Assembly: GCF_003337175.1 (NCBI RefSeq)
Contig: NZ_NETH01000010.1
Span: 1 to 56,785 of the forward strand
DNA: 56,785 bases
DNA from: Streptococcus gallolyticus
GTDB taxonomy: Bacteria; Bacillota; Bacilli; Lactobacillales; Streptococcaceae
Reading direction: 5' to 3'
Shown here in pieces: positions 17,057-27,235 of the stretch (positions are counted from its first letter, which is position 1; every line of letters starts with the position of its first letter). Under the pieces are notes generated by a model, which ran no database searches, had not been told where the DNA came from, and saw only the letters and a list, made by a program, of their open reading frames with translations. The position numbers were made by a program, and so were the translations under genes.

Positions 17057-18374
17057 CTTTTACCTCCACTTCAAGCTGACCGTCTTTTAGTCGAACAGTC
17101 AATTGGTCGCCTACTGTAACATCTGTCACGCTTGAGATAATTTCTTCGTTTTTTTGGACCATGGCATAGCCTCTGGCAATAATTCGACTAGTATCCAAAG
17201 ACAGCAAAGCATCTTGTGCCTTTTCAAATCGTGCGACCTTACTATCATATTGACTTGTCATGTTAGATAGTAAAAGGCGTTGAAAAGCTTCTAAACGCTC
17301 TTGATAACGTCGCATATCACTTTCTAAGTCAACAGCAAAAAGACGTTGATTTAGCAGTTGTTGCCGTTGACTAGCCTGATTAAATTGAGTTTGCATAGTG
17401 TTCCTCAACTGAGTTGTCAAACGATCCAATTTTTGAACATATCCGTCGTATAATCGCTCAGGTTGCCTAAAAATAACTGATTTTGCGAGTTTATCCAAGT
17501 ACTCTTGCCTTTGCTTAATCATACGCAGACTAGCCTGATAGGCCCTATTTTGGCGCTCCGCAATCCAAGAAAGAATGTCAGCTTTTGTCACTGGAGTAGC
17601 CAGTTCAGCGGCTGCTGTTGGTGTTGCCGCTCTACGGTCAGCCACATAATCCGCCAAAGTCGTATCCGTTTCATGTCCGACACTTGAAATAACTGGCAAA
17701 CGTGATTCAAAAATGGCTTGAACAACGATTTCCTCATTGAAGGCCCAGAGGTCCTCAATCGAACCTCCCCCACGACCGATAATCAAAAGGTCAAGGTCAT
17801 CTCGCTCATTGGCTTTGGCAATATTTGCAGCCACTTCCTGACTAGCACCTTCACCTTGAACTTTTGTTGGAAAAAGGAGAATTTCAACCCCTGGAAAACG
17901 TCGTGAAACGGTCGTGATAATATCACGAATGACCGCTCCGCTTGGACTGGTAACAACACCAAGTTTCTTAACAAATTGTGGTAATTGACGCTTATGTCGC
18001 TCATCAAAATAACCAGCTTCTGCTAATTTTTTCTTCAATTGTTCAAATTGAATCGCTAAGGCACCAATTCCATCTGGCTCAGCTTTTTCAATAATAATCG
18101 AATAAGAACCACTTGGTTCATAAAGTTGGATGCGACCAACAACATTGATTTTCATGCCTTCTTCCAACTCAAAACCAAGTTTTTTAAAGATTCCTGCCCA
18201 CATCGTCGCTTGAATCACCGCATTTTCATCTTTCAACGAAAAATATTGATGCGTTGGACGACGACGAAAATTGGAGACCTGACCTGTCAAATAAACCCGC
18301 TCCAAATAAGGATCACGATCAAATTTTAATTTAAGGTATTTAGTCAAATTCGAGACACTTAAATAATCCGACAT
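17046..18374 (-). CDS. xseA: Exodeoxyribonuclease VII large subunit
   Basis: A 442-residue protein. The N-terminal OB fold includes [23 protein letters not shown] (about 22-44). The catalytic domain contains [13 protein letters not shown] and [18 protein letters not shown] (about 198-215), with SVGHETD further on, all conserved in XseA. A long helical C-terminal part carries the small subunits. It begins the operon, with an AAAGGAG ribosome site. Confidence 0.96.
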   Translation of the reverse strand: MSDYLSVSNLTKYLKLKFDRDPYLERVYLTGQVSNFRRRPTHQYFSLKDENAVIQATMWAGIFKKLGFELEEGMKINVVGRIQLYEPSGSYSIIIEKAEPDGIGALAIQFEQLKKKLAEAGYFDERHKRQLPQFVKKLGVVTSPSGAVIRDIITTVSRRFPGVEILLFPTKVQGEGASQEVAANIAKANERDDLDLLIIGRGGGSIEDLWAFNEEIVVQAIFESRLPVISSVGHETDTTLADYVADRRAATPTAAAELATPVTKADILSWIAERQNRAYQASLRMIKQRQEYLDKLAKSVIFRQPERLYDGYVQKLDRLTTQLRNTMQTQFNQASQRQQLLNQRLFAVDLESDMRRYQERLEAFQRLLLSNMTSQYDSKVARFEKAQDALLSLDTSRIIARGYAMVQKNEEIISSVTDVTVGDQLTVRLKDGQLEVEVKDAK

Positions 18375-18829
18375 AGCAGGCTCCTTTCCATAAAATTCCC
18401 TACATTAGACAATTTTTGCATATCAAGTTAATTATATCAAAAAAACTAAAATATTGATACATTCCGCTTTAGCGTGACCTGCCATACGTAAAGGCGACAC
18501 TTCTAATGATGAGACCAAACAATGCTACTCTTTTCAAAGATGGTCAATAAAAAACGCGAAAGGAACTCCTTTCATTCGTGGAACATTCGGACATTGACAT
18601 AGAACAAGCGATACTGTCCTAGCTAAAACGACCTCATGCGTTTGTCATATCAGCCTGAGGCAGCCACTCCTTGATGTCAGTAAAAATCACTGGTAGACTT
18701 TACATGCATTCTGTACCTTTATCCTACCATCTTTCCGACACTAGCTAACAATAGCTTTTACAAAACAATCTTTTAATCCACTATGAGTAGCTAGAGCTGT
18801 TTTAACTAATACAAGGTTCCTCCTGACAA
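18375..18829. other. Gene-free region of 455 bases, possible RNA with terminator
   Basis: I see no gene-like reading frame. On the minus strand a hairpin GAAAGG-AGTT-CCTTTC followed by GCG and TTTTTT (about 18550-18575) is a good terminator. It lies about 255 bases past the nnrD stop, so the stretch is either a long 3' UTR or a separate RNA. Internal pairings include TGGTAG/CTACCA (about 18690-18729) and CCTCA/TGAGG (about 18631-18660). Confidence 0.45.
18550..18575 (-). terminator. Minus-strand terminator
   Basis: A GAAAGG/CCTTTC stem with an AGTT loop, then GCGTTTTTT. It closes whatever transcript covers 18575-18830. Confidence 0.65.
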
Positions 18830-19678
18830 TCAAGAAGAACCTTGTGTTTCTGAAATTTGTTTCATGATACGGGGGAGTTCTGCGCTAATGGTCGTTGGTA
18901 AAACAACATAAGCTTGGTCGCTGAGTTGGTCAGCGATGTAGGAATGTAGGTAGGTTGCTGTGGCAACACTGTTAAAGAGATTATCTTTAAACTGGGCGAC
19001 AAAGCCTGCAATCATGCCACAAAGCGTATCTCCCATACCACCTGTCGCTTGGTAAGGACCACCAACAGTTAGCTCGCCGACTTGATTTCCTTGAATGATT
19101 TTAGTCTGATGACTTTTAGCCACTAAGACAGTCTTTTCTGGAAATTCTTGCAGAGCTGCTTTGGTGTTTTCGATTGTCTGGTTCGAAATAGCGATTCCTG
19201 ATAATCTTTCCCATTCTTTTTGATGTGGTGTCAATATGAGATGATTCGTTTTGACTGTGATTGGCTTAGCTTTTGCCAATAAATTCAAAGCGGAGCCGTC
19301 AATAATCAAAATCTGGTGTTCAGAAATATGCTCCAAAACCATTTGAAACACGGTTTCTGCTTTGCTATTTTCCCCTAAACCAGGACCAATCAAAACCACA
19401 TCAGCCTTGGTCAAATTTTCATAAAATAGCTCCTTATCATCACAATCAAAAGCCATAGCTTCTGGAAGATGGCTGTGAAGAGCTGCGATATTGTCACGCT
19501 CAGTCGCCACAGTCACCAATCCAGCACCGCTTTTAACCGTGGCTAAGGCGCTCATGATAATCGCTCCACCATAAGGGTAAAATCCACCAATTAAAAGAAC
19601 ACGACCGTATGTTCCTTTGTGAGAATGTGGCTGTCGCTTTGTAATCACTTGACGCGCCAATAATTCATCAATAATCAT
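18830..19678 (-). CDS. nnrD: ADP-dependent NAD(P)H-hydrate dehydratase
   Basis: A 282-residue member of the YjeF C-terminal (CARKD) family, ribokinase-like, which repairs hydrated NAD(P)H using ADP. Family blocks are [21 protein letters not shown] (about 19-39), [14 protein letters not shown] and GTGG-like [16 protein letters not shown] near the C-terminus. It has only the dehydratase half; the epimerase half is absent. Its start overlaps the folD stop by four bases (ATGA-type coupling). Confidence 0.93.
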   Translation of the reverse strand: MIIDELLARQVITKRQPHSHKGTYGRVLLIGGFYPYGGAIIMSALATVKSGAGLVTVATERDNIAALHSHLPEAMAFDCDDKELFYENLTKADVVLIGPGLGENSKAETVFQMVLEHISEHQILIIDGSALNLLAKAKPITVKTNHLILTPHQKEWERLSGIAISNQTIENTKAALQEFPEKTVLVAKSHQTKIIQGNQVGELTVGGPYQATGGMGDTLCGMIAGFVAQFKDNLFNSVATATYLHSYIADQLSDQAYVVLPTTISAELPRIMKQISETQGSS

Positions 19679-20529
19679 GCTTTCACACTTCTAAGGGCAG
19701 ATTGATAGGTTTGTTCCATAAGCATTGTAATGGTCATTGGACCAACGCCACCAGGTACTGGTGTGATAAAACTTGCGAGTGGTTCAACTTCGTCAAATTT
19801 AACATCTCCGATGAGCTTACCATTGTCATCACGGTTCATACCGACATCAATAACCACTGCCCCTTCTTTCACAAATTCTTTGGTTACAAAATGTCCTTGA
19901 CCGATTGCCACGATTAAAACATCAGCTTGTTTTGTCACGCGCGCCAAATGACGTGTACGAGAATGCGCCAAGGTAACCGTTGCATTTTTGTCCAATAATA
20001 GCTGCGCCATTGGTTTTCCGACAATATTTGAGCGCCCAATGATGACAGCTGTTTTACCTTCTAAATCAATGTCATACTCACGAAGCAATTCCATAATGCC
20101 AGCTGGCGTACACGGTACCATGACAGGACGTCCATTCCAAAGGTGCCCTGTATTGATTGGGTGGAAACCATCTACGTCTTTTTTAGGGTCAATTGCTAGA
20201 ATCACACGCTTATCATTAATGTGTGTAGGAAGTGGCAATTGCACCAAAATACCATGGAAACGGTCATCTTCGTTATATTGTTCAATCACTTGAATCAATT
20301 CTTCTTCACTGATTGATTCTGAAAGGCGAACAGTTTCACTTAAAAATCCTGCTTTCTTAGCAGAACGTTCTTTATTTCGGACATAAACGTGACTAGCTGG
20401 GTCATCACCAACAAGAATAACGACCAAACCAGGCACAACACCCGTCTCAGCTTTTAATTTTTCAACTTTTTCAACTAACTCAGTCTGTTTTTTGACTGCT
20501 AAAGCTTTTCCATCAATAATTGTTGCCAT
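19675..20529 (-). CDS. folD: Methylene-THF dehydrogenase / methenyl-THF cyclohydrolase
   Basis: A 284-residue bifunctional enzyme of one-carbon metabolism. Signatures are [14 protein letters not shown] (catalytic Lys about 56), [12 protein letters not shown] (about 95-106), [14 protein letters not shown] and [17 protein letters not shown] (about 161-177, NADP site), with the C-terminal [13 protein letters not shown]. The length matches FolD. Confidence 0.97.
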   Translation of the reverse strand: MATIIDGKALAVKKQTELVEKVEKLKAETGVVPGLVVILVGDDPASHVYVRNKERSAKKAGFLSETVRLSESISEEELIQVIEQYNEDDRFHGILVQLPLPTHINDKRVILAIDPKKDVDGFHPINTGHLWNGRPVMVPCTPAGIMELLREYDIDLEGKTAVIIGRSNIVGKPMAQLLLDKNATVTLAHSRTRHLARVTKQADVLIVAIGQGHFVTKEFVKEGAVVIDVGMNRDDNGKLIGDVKFDEVEPLASFITPVPGGVGPMTITMLMEQTYQSALRSVKA

Positions 20530-20632
20530 ATCATTCTCCCAAATTGTATTTCTTCCATTATATCAGAAAACAGCACTATATTCTATTTTTCAGAAAATTC
20601 TTTAAATATTATTGACACTGTCTTTTATACCT

Positions 20633-20668
20633 ACCAAAAGGCTTGCCCAAAATGAGCAAGCTTTCTCT
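20633..20668 (-). terminator. Terminator of the feo operon
   Basis: AAAGCTTGC pairs with GCAAGCCTTTT just after the small Cys-rich gene, followed by TTTT. Confidence 0.8.
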
Positions 20669-20675
20669 TGTGAGT

Positions 20676-20816
20676 TTACTTTGATGTTTTATGCATTTCA
20701 TCTTTGACTGGGCAGTTACAATCACAATCACCACAAGAACCTTTTCCTTTGATGAAACTACGAAAGCCCATAAACACCGCAAATGCAATAATTGCAGCAA
20801 TAATAATCGTTGCCAT
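20676..20816 (-). CDS. FeoB-associated Cys-rich membrane protein
   Basis: A 46-residue protein too short for usual gene calling. It begins MATIIIAAIIAFAVFMGFRS, a single membrane segment, and continues FIKGKGSCGDCDCNCPVKDE, a tight cluster of four Cys (C28, C31, C33, C35). This is the layout of the FeoB-associated small membrane proteins, thought to help ferrous iron transport. It starts four bases after the feoB stop codon; GGAG inside the end of feoB serves as ribosome site. A terminator follows directly. Confidence 0.9.
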   Translation of the reverse strand: MATIIIAAIIAFAVFMGFRSFIKGKGSCGDCDCNCPVKDEMHKTSK

Positions 20817-20820
20817 AGCG

Positions 20821-22959
20821 TTATTCTCCAGCCATTTCTAGATTATCTAAAGTAATCACTTTTTCTTTAACTTGTCTTGGTTTTCTAACGATAAAGTAAC
20901 TAATAGCAATCAACAAGATAACGGCTACAAGCGTCCAGAATGTGATCCCTTTACCATAGCAAATGACAAGACCTAGTTGATAGATAATCAAACTAACTAC
21001 ATAAGCAAGGCCTGTTTGAAAACCAATAGCACCAATAGTCCATTTTGCAGCACCCATTTCACGTTTGATAGCACCCATTGCGGCAAAACATGGCGCACAG
21101 AGCAAGTTAAATGTCAAGAATGAGTAAGCTGCTAATGATGTGTAATCCAATTGCAAAGCATGATACAAACCACTAGTTGTGCTGTCATTATACAAGACAC
21201 CAAATGTTCCAACAACGGCTTCTTTGGCTGCAAGCCCTGTCGCCGCTGCAACGGTAGCCTTCCAGTCACCAAAGCCAAGTGGCTGAAACATCCAAGCGAT
21301 TGCTTTTCCAAGAGTAGCAAGGATTGAATACTCCGTATCCACAGCTTGGAGGGCAAAATCATAGGATGACATAAACCAGATAATAACCGTCAAACTAAAA
21401 ATGATAGTCCCCGCACGTTTGACAAAGCTCATGGCTTTACCAAAGGCATAACGTAATACTGACCACACTTTTGGCATATGATAAGCTGGCAATTCCATGA
21501 TAAATGGACTAACATAGCTTCCAAGGAAACTTGTTTTCTTAAGCGCAATCCCTGATAAAATAATTGTCAAGAAACCGATGAAATAGGTAGATGGCGCAAC
21601 AAATGGATTCTCTGGGAAAAATGCTCCTGCAATCAAAGCGATAATTTCCAATTTAGCCGAACATGGCATGAAGGTTGCTGTCATAATGGTAATACGGCGG
21701 TCACGTTCGTTTTCAATGGTACGACTTGCCATAATCGCAGGCACACCACACCCTGTCGCAATCAACATCGGAATAAAGGATTTCCCTGACAGACCGAAGC
21801 GTCGAAACACACGGTCCATGACAAAAGCAATACGACTCATGTAACCAATATCTTCTAAAATCCCCAAACAGATAAATAGAACAAAGATTTGTGGTAAGAA
21901 ACCAAGAACCGTACCAACCCCTGCAACGATTCCATCAATAATCAATGATTCCAACCAACTAGATACGTGTAAGTAATCCAGTCCTGCCTGTACCCAATTT
22001 GGGACTAAATCACCAAAGAGAACATCATTGACCCAGTCTGTCCACATTGTTCCGACGGTTTGAATAGATAGGTAATAGACCAAGAACATAACAACTGCAA
22101 AAATCGGCAAGGCCAAAATACGGTTTGTCACGACACGGTCGATTTGATCTGAAATGGTCATCTTGAAATTGCTATCTTGGTTCTGCGCCATTTTAGCCAC
22201 ACGTTCAATCCATTCATAACGTTCATTGATAACGATAGATTCAGAGTCTTCGGTGAAAATATCTTCGGTGATTTTAATCACTTCGTTAATCTCACCTTTC
22301 TGGAATTCTGACAAAGCTACTTCATTTTCAACCAAAGCATCACGCTCAAAAAGTTTAATCGCATAAAAACGTGCTGAGCGTTCTGGGACGACGTCACCTA
22401 AAATATCAATAATTTCTTTAATCGCTGCTTCAAATTTATCACCATAAACAGGGTATTGAATCGTATCAACAGTTTCTTTTGTTGTCTGTGCCGCTTTTTT
22501 GATTACCTTAGTCAGACCGATATTTTTAATAGCACTTGTCAATACCACAGGAATCCCAAGCTGATAAGAAAGCTTATCAATATTGATGAATTTTCCTTGA
22601 CTTTTGAGGACATCGCTCATGTTAAGTGCAAGGGTTACAGGAATACCTGTTTCGATCAACTGCGTTGTCAAATATAAATTACGTTCCAAGTTTGTCGCAT
22701 CAACCACATTAAGAATACTGTCTACTTGATTACTCAACAAATAGTCACGCGCCACTTTTTCCTCTGGCGTATAAGGTGACATTGAGTAAATCCCTGGTAA
22801 GTCCTGTACATTCCAATCACTGTGTTTTTTAACGCTACCGCTCTTTCGCTCCACAGTGACCCCAGGCCAGTTCCCAACATGTTGACTGGTTCCAGTTAAT
22901 TGGTTGAAGAGACTTGTCTTCCCGCTATTTGGATTCCCAATTAAAGCTATCTCTGTCAT
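20821..22959 (-). CDS. feoB: Ferrous iron transport protein B
   Basis: A 712-residue iron permease. The N-terminal GTPase domain has GNPNSGKTSLFN (8-19), VERKSG (G2-like Thr is VTVER), DLPGIYS (53-59) and NMSDV (about 115). The C-terminal half has paired Gate-type membrane segments, with CPCFAAM-like LLCAPCFAAMGAI and PFIMELPAYHMPK. FeoB imports Fe2+. It overlaps the feoA stop by four bases and is followed by the Cys-rich helper. Confidence 0.97.
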   Translation of the reverse strand: MTEIALIGNPNSGKTSLFNQLTGTSQHVGNWPGVTVERKSGSVKKHSDWNVQDLPGIYSMSPYTPEEKVARDYLLSNQVDSILNVVDATNLERNLYLTTQLIETGIPVTLALNMSDVLKSQGKFINIDKLSYQLGIPVVLTSAIKNIGLTKVIKKAAQTTKETVDTIQYPVYGDKFEAAIKEIIDILGDVVPERSARFYAIKLFERDALVENEVALSEFQKGEINEVIKITEDIFTEDSESIVINERYEWIERVAKMAQNQDSNFKMTISDQIDRVVTNRILALPIFAVVMFLVYYLSIQTVGTMWTDWVNDVLFGDLVPNWVQAGLDYLHVSSWLESLIIDGIVAGVGTVLGFLPQIFVLFICLGILEDIGYMSRIAFVMDRVFRRFGLSGKSFIPMLIATGCGVPAIMASRTIENERDRRITIMTATFMPCSAKLEIIALIAGAFFPENPFVAPSTYFIGFLTIILSGIALKKTSFLGSYVSPFIMELPAYHMPKVWSVLRYAFGKAMSFVKRAGTIIFSLTVIIWFMSSYDFALQAVDTEYSILATLGKAIAWMFQPLGFGDWKATVAAATGLAAKEAVVGTFGVLYNDSTTSGLYHALQLDYTSLAAYSFLTFNLLCAPCFAAMGAIKREMGAAKWTIGAIGFQTGLAYVVSLIIYQLGLVICYGKGITFWTLVAVILLIAISYFIVRKPRQVKEKVITLDNLEMAGE

Positions 22960-23432
22960 ATCACACCCTCGCTATCTATCTTGATAACACTAAGCATCTG
23001 CGCTTCAGATTTACGTAGCGTTAACTCGTATCCACGTAAACTAATTTCAATCGGATCTCCCAATGGTGCTACTTTCCGAAGATAAACTTTGGTATGGCGT
23101 GTTAAGCCCATGTCCATAAGACGACGCTTTGCTTCATTAAGGGCATAAATACCGTCTACATAAGCAAATTCTCCAACTTTTAGCTCTGAAAGAGGCAACG
23201 TTTTAGCCTCTCTTTCTTCTTCAGCAATATCTATATGTTTTAAAATCGACTGATCAAAAGCCAGACGGATTGTTTTGAGCATAATAATGGCACTGGTGGG
23301 GGTTTTCGAAATGACTTTTAATGAAGTCCCTATTTTTAGCCCTAAGTTTGATAAATGCCTAACACTATCATCAGGCAAATCAATACTAACGACTGTATAG
23401 GGAGTATTAACTTTAGCATTCTGCAAAATCAA
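22956..23432 (-). CDS. feoA: FeoA protein with two FeoA domains
   Basis: I start at the TTG at 23430-23432, because AGGAGG lies nine bases upstream and the sequence then reads MILQNAKVNTPYTVVSI, a usual FeoA start. Of the 158 residues, the first half (about 1-70) and the second (KTLPLSELKVGEFAYVDGI..., about 81-155) each resemble an SH3-like FeoA domain, so this is a tandem FeoA. FeoA is a small cytosolic protein that binds FeoB. A longer frame upstream (ATG at 23510) runs through the promoter and is less likely. Confidence 0.85.
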   Translation of the reverse strand: MILQNAKVNTPYTVVSIDLPDDSVRHLSNLGLKIGTSLKVISKTPTSAIIMLKTIRLAFDQSILKHIDIAEEEREAKTLPLSELKVGEFAYVDGIYALNEAKRRLMDMGLTRHTKVYLRKVAPLGDPIEISLRGYELTLRKSEAQMLSVIKIDSEGVI

Positions 23433-23487
23433 ATGTCTTGACCTCCTCGTAATTTTTTGATAAAACATTTCACTTTTCGTCTGATTC

Positions 23488-23493
23488 ATTATA
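23488..23493 (-). promoter_or_regulatory. -10 box of the feo operon
   Basis: TATAAT preceded by TGA (extended -10) on the minus strand, about 56 bases upstream of the feoA TTG. The -35 is weak, so an activator or the extended element may matter. Confidence 0.5.
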
Positions 23494-23752
23494 TCATAAA
23501 AATAGGGCAAATTTTCTATAAAAATTAAAATTTTCTTTAATTATTCAATTAATTAAAATTGTTCTAAACAAGATATTAAGCTATTTATAATCATTACAAT
23601 ATAGGCGTTTTCAATCTTGTTTCATTCATTTATATTTTTTTAAAAATAACTACATTCTAAACATTAAGTGTGCTTAATATATAAAATTACATTCATTTTT
23701 ATCTAATCAAATATCCATTTTTACCTATATTTAACTTCTTCCAGAACAAGAA

Positions 23753-23788
23753 AAACCTCAGTTGAGTTTATGTACTCAACCGAGGTTA
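23753..23788. terminator. Terminator of the amino-acid ABC operon
   Basis: AACCTC-GTTGAGT pairs with ACTCAAC-GAGGTT around a TTATGT-type loop just after the ATPase gene, followed by TTTTT on the minus strand. Confidence 0.8.
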
Positions 23789-23796
23789 TTTAGCCA

Positions 23797-24531
23797 TTAT
23801 AAAACTTTGCTCAAGAAATCTTTTGTCCGAGCCTCTTTGGTTTCTTCAAAAACTTCTTCTGGCCTTCCTTGTTCAACAATGACACCTCCGTCCATGAAGA
23901 TAACACGGTCAGCTACTTCACGTGCAAATCCCATTTCATGGGTAACAATCGCCATTGTCATCCCAGATTTCGCCAAATCTTGCATAACACCAAGCACTTC
24001 ACCAACCATTTCTGGGTCAAGCGCTGATGTTGGTTCGTCAAAGAGCAAGACATCTGGATCCATAGCAAGTCCACGCGCAATCGCGATACGTTGCTGTTGT
24101 CCACCTGACAAACTAGCTGGATAAGCATCCGCTTTGTCGCGAAGCCCAACTTTATCTAGCAAATCATAGGCTTTTGCTTCTGCTTTCGCTTTAGGGACAC
24201 CTTTGGTTTTGATTGGTGACAATGTGATATTTTCAAGTACCGTCATATTGGGGAAGAGGTTAAACTGTTGGAAAACCATTCCCATTTTTTCACGCATTTT
24301 GAAAATATCATTTTGCTTATCTGTAATATCAACACCCTCAAAGGTAATCACGCCTTTTGTTGGCGTTTCAAGTAAATTCATTGTACGAAGAAATGTTGAT
24401 TTTCCTGACCCTGAAGGTCCAATGATAACAACCACTTCACCAGATTTAATATCAAGGTCAATCCCTTTTAGCACTTCATTTTTTCCGAAATATTTATGAA
24501 GCCCTTTAATTGAAATAAGCGTTTCTGACAT
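23797..24531 (-). CDS. Polar amino-acid ABC transporter ATPase
   Basis: A 244-residue ATPase. Walker A is GPSGSGKST (38-46), the Q-loop MVFQQFNLF, the signature LSGGQQQR (about 142) and Walker [15 protein letters not shown]. The GlnQ/ArtP pattern ([20 protein letters not shown]-type segments) places it with glutamine/polar amino-acid importers. It starts one base from the permease stop. No substrate-binding protein gene is next to it, so it must work with a receptor encoded elsewhere. Confidence 0.9.
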   Translation of the reverse strand: MSETLISIKGLHKYFGKNEVLKGIDLDIKSGEVVVIIGPSGSGKSTFLRTMNLLETPTKGVITFEGVDITDKQNDIFKMREKMGMVFQQFNLFPNMTVLENITLSPIKTKGVPKAKAEAKAYDLLDKVGLRDKADAYPASLSGGQQQRIAIARGLAMDPDVLLFDEPTSALDPEMVGEVLGVMQDLAKSGMTMAIVTHEMGFAREVADRVIFMDGGVIVEQGRPEEVFEETKEARTKDFLSKVL

Positions 24532-25217
24532 TAGTTGTTACCTCCATTTCCCATGCGTTTTTCAAGTCGTTTCACTAAGAATGACATTACAGTAGTCACC
24601 ATGAGATAGTAAAACGCAGCAAATAACAACGGTGTGATTGGCAAATATGTTGCTGTTACAACCGATTGGGCACCATTCCACAATTCCATAACACCGATAG
24701 TTTGAAGAAGAGAACTATCTTTGATAATGGTAATAAATTCATTACCAAGTGCTGGTAAGATATTTTTGAGGGCTTGCGGTAAAATGACATAACGCATTGC
24801 ATTGATTGGGCGAATACCAAGCGAATAGGCCGCTTCAAGCTGGCCTTTTGGCACTGCTTCGATACCAGCACGGACGATTTCAGAAATATATGCACCGCTA
24901 TTTAACGAAATGATAATGATACCTGGAAGCAAACGTGAAAAATCAAGGTCAAGAACACCAAAGCCAACGATTGGTGCACTATTAAAGTGCATCCAAGCAA
25001 AGGCAATCATGATTTGAACGACCATTGGAGTCCCACGAAAGACCCAAACGTAAAAACTAGCAATCCAATTTAACAGTTTGATATTTGTACGTTTAACTAA
25101 AGCAACCAAGATACCAATGATCGTCCCAAAGAAAACAACACATGCTGAGATCATAATGGTTACAAGGACACCATAGTTAAAATAAGCCCAATATTTTGGC
25201 AAAAATGAAAAATCCAT
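24531..25217 (-). CDS. Polar amino-acid ABC transporter permease
   Basis: A 228-residue membrane protein with about five hydrophobic spans. The EAA loop [33 protein letters not shown] (about 132-164) is that of HisMQ/GlnP-type permeases, and [12 protein letters not shown] (about 57-68) is the usual family segment. It forms the channel with the ATPase downstream. No fused binding domain is present. It is the first gene of a two-gene operon. Confidence 0.9.
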   Translation of the reverse strand: MDFSFLPKYWAYFNYGVLVTIMISACVVFFGTIIGILVALVKRTNIKLLNWIASFYVWVFRGTPMVVQIMIAFAWMHFNSAPIVGFGVLDLDFSRLLPGIIIISLNSGAYISEIVRAGIEAVPKGQLEAAYSLGIRPINAMRYVILPQALKNILPALGNEFITIIKDSSLLQTIGVMELWNGAQSVVTATYLPITPLLFAAFYYLMVTTVMSFLVKRLEKRMGNGGNN

Positions 25218-25350
25218 TTATTTCTCCTATAAGCAATAATCAATTAATTATAACACAGATTGAATAAAAATACCAATGATTCATTTTTCTGAAAACAGGC
25301 GTAAACACTTGATATAACAGCACTTCTAGCATTTTAATAAACAAAAAAAT

Positions 25351-25378
25351 AAAAAGCTCGCAGTTTGCGAACTTTTTG
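25351..25378. terminator. Terminator of the DUF1797 gene
   Basis: AAAAAGTTCGC pairs with GCGAGCTTTTT around AAACT, with A/T runs on both sides; downstream of 25471 on the minus strand. Confidence 0.75.
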
Positions 25379-25470
25379 CAATTCAAAATAGCAATATAAG
25401 AAAACGTTGAAACCACACTTAAACAGGGCTTTACAAAAACCTTATACTCTGTCCTGAATTTTTCTTTATT

Positions 25471-25701
25471 TTAGTAAAGAAGGTCGTAAATTTCCATTGC
25501 GATTAAATCGATGCTATCAAATGAGTAAGACACACGCGCTTCAACATCACGCAAAGTGAAAACTGGACCATTTTCAGGGTCATTGCTGAATGACACTTCT
25601 GCCACAACGACACCATCACGTTCAAAATTACGTTTAAGATTACTACTATCAGTTGTCATTAACTCAAGACGATTGATAATTCTCACCAAATGTGATTCCA
25701 T
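25471..25701 (-). CDS. DUF1797 (YkuJ-like) protein
   Basis: A 76-residue acidic protein, MESHLVRIINRLELMTTDSS then NLKRNFERDGVVVAEV..., with the compact alpha/beta outline of the YkuJ/DUF1797 family. Its function is not established. It has its own ribosome site and terminator. Confidence 0.85.
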   Translation of the reverse strand: MESHLVRIINRLELMTTDSSNLKRNFERDGVVVAEVSFSNDPENGPVFTLRDVEARVSYSFDSIDLIAMEIYDLLY

Positions 25702-25835
25702 GACTATTCTCCTCTTCGTTTATTGTCCATACTATTTTAACATAATTTCCTACAAACAAACAACAAAGGAATGTATTTTCTTGCTTTTATCAAAAATTCC
25801 TGTCAAAAGTGCCATTTTCCAGTGATTATTATCCC

Positions 25836-26816
25836 TTAAATTGCTTTTAGTGAATTGTACATAATCGCTTTGATAGAATGCATACGGTTTTCAGCTTCTT
25901 GAAAAATTATTGAACTGTATTTTTGAAAAATCTCATCGGTAATTTCAAGTTCAGTAAGACCATATTTGTCATAAATTTCTTGACCAATTTCGGTATCAAG
26001 GTCATGGAAAGCTGGTAAGCAATGCATGACAATCACATCAGGATTTTCAGTCTTCGCTAATAGTTCTGCATTGATTTGATAAGGCAATAAGAGGTCAATA
26101 CGTTCTTTGAAATCAACTTTTTCTCCCATTGATACCCAAACATCAGTGTAAAGCATATCAATACCTTTAACCGCAGCAAGGTCATCTGTAATGGTTAATT
26201 CAGCACCATTGTTGTATTTTTGAGCAAGTTCAATCATTTCAGCTTCAGGTTGCAAGCTAGCTGGCGCAATAATTTTAACATTGACACCAAGAATTGCCGA
26301 AGTCACAAGCAAAGAATTTGCCATATTATTACGCCCATCACCGACATAAGCAATCGTCAAGCCTTCTAATTTTCCAAAAACTTCTTTTAAGGTCATAAAA
26401 TCAGCAATCATTTGTGTTGGATGCCATGTATCTGTCAAACCATTCCAGACTGGCACACCAGAATACTCAGCCAAGGCTTCAACATCTTCTTGTTTAAAAC
26501 CACGGTACTCAATCCCGTCAAACATCGAACCAAGAACTTTTGCCGTATCAATGACTGATTCCTTTTTACCAAGTTGAATCTCGCTACTACCAAGATAAGT
26601 CACGTTCATGCCTAAATCTTGCCCAGCCACCGTGAAAGCTGAACGTGTTCGTGTACTTGTCTTTTCAAAAATAAGAGCAATGTTCAACCCCTCTAAATAT
26701 TTATGAGGAATTCTTTTCTTTTTCAACTCTTTAAATTTCAATCCTAAATCAATCAATTCAACCAGTTCTTCCTTAGTAAAATCAATCTCTTTCAAAAATG
26801 AATCAGTAATAGCCAT
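25836..26816 (-). CDS. argF: Ornithine carbamoyltransferase
   Basis: A 326-residue enzyme converting ornithine and carbamoyl phosphate to citrulline. The carbamoyl-phosphate loop is [12 protein letters not shown] (50-61), HPTQ follows (about 128), and the ornithine signature HCLPAFHD (about 265) and DVWVSMGE (SMG loop) distinguish it from aspartate and putrescine carbamoyltransferases. I start at the ATG reading [12 protein letters not shown]; four codons upstream another ATG (MDEC) sits too near the AAGGA. No arc genes adjoin it, and an ArgR box lies in the promoter, so an arginine-responsive role is likely; anabolic versus catabolic is not settled. Confidence 0.93.
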   Translation of the reverse strand: MAITDSFLKEIDFTKEELVELIDLGLKFKELKKKRIPHKYLEGLNIALIFEKTSTRTRSAFTVAGQDLGMNVTYLGSSEIQLGKKESVIDTAKVLGSMFDGIEYRGFKQEDVEALAEYSGVPVWNGLTDTWHPTQMIADFMTLKEVFGKLEGLTIAYVGDGRNNMANSLLVTSAILGVNVKIIAPASLQPEAEMIELAQKYNNGAELTITDDLAAVKGIDMLYTDVWVSMGEKVDFKERIDLLLPYQINAELLAKTENPDVIVMHCLPAFHDLDTEIGQEIYDKYGLTELEITDEIFQKYSSIIFQEAENRMHSIKAIMYNSLKAI

Positions 26817-26853
26817 ACACTCGTCCATCCTTTTTCTTTGAATAATATACCTA

Positions 26854-26881
26854 ATTTTAGCATAATTATGCATTTTGTCAA
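26854..26881 (-). promoter_or_regulatory. argF promoter with ArgR box in the spacer
   Basis: TTGACA (26876-26881) and TAAAAT (26854-26859) are 16 bases apart. The spacer contains TGCATAATTATGC (26860-26872), matching the ArgR consensus TGNATWWWWATNCA at 13 of 14 positions. Confidence 0.75.
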
Positions 26882-26944
26882 GCGAGTTTTGAATAAAAAT
26901 AAAAAGCATCTCCCTCAAAATACCACCACTTTTGTCATTTATAT

Positions 26945-26996
26945 TTGACATATCATATATAATGTACTATATTGTAATTATAGAATTATAGTTACA
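26945..26996 (+). promoter_or_regulatory. Promoter and candidate operator of the XRE/DUF3278 pair
   Basis: TTGACA (26945-26950) and TATATT (26968-26973) are 17 bases apart. A 24-base near-palindrome TGTAA...TTACA (26973-26996) follows, a probable site for the XRE regulator itself. Confidence 0.65.
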
Positions 26997-27008
26997 GTAG
27001 AAAGAAAA

Positions 27009-27206
27009 ATGAATCGCGTTAGAGAATTTAGATTAAATATGGGAATCTCCCAGTTAGCATTATCTAAACAAATAGGTATTGCCCGCCAAACGGTTAACCT
27101 CATCGAAAATAATAAATATAATCCGTCGCTTGACCTTTGTATCAAACTAGCGGAGGCACTGCAAACTGATTTAAACACACTTTTTTGGGAGAATAGACAT
27201 CTATAA
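27009..27206 (+). CDS. XRE-family transcriptional regulator (small)
   Basis: A 65-residue protein that is almost entirely a helix-turn-helix: MNRVREFRLNMGISQLALSK then QIGIARQTVNLIENNKYNPS. This is the YgzD/YozG-like small Cro/CI fold. It is followed by a DUF3278 membrane protein, the usual partner in lactic acid bacteria, and both share the promoter with the palindrome at 26973-26996, so it is probably autoregulatory. Confidence 0.88.
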   Translation: MNRVREFRLNMGISQLALSKQIGIARQTVNLIENNKYNPSLDLCIKLAEALQTDLNTLFWENRHL

Positions 27207-27235
27207 TTTTGGGAATTTTACGAAGGAAAATCATT

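Noticed and set aside
20609-20800. 63-codon frame over the feoB-associated gene
   Set aside because: It is in a different frame from the Cys-rich 46-residue gene that has the ribosome site and family layout.
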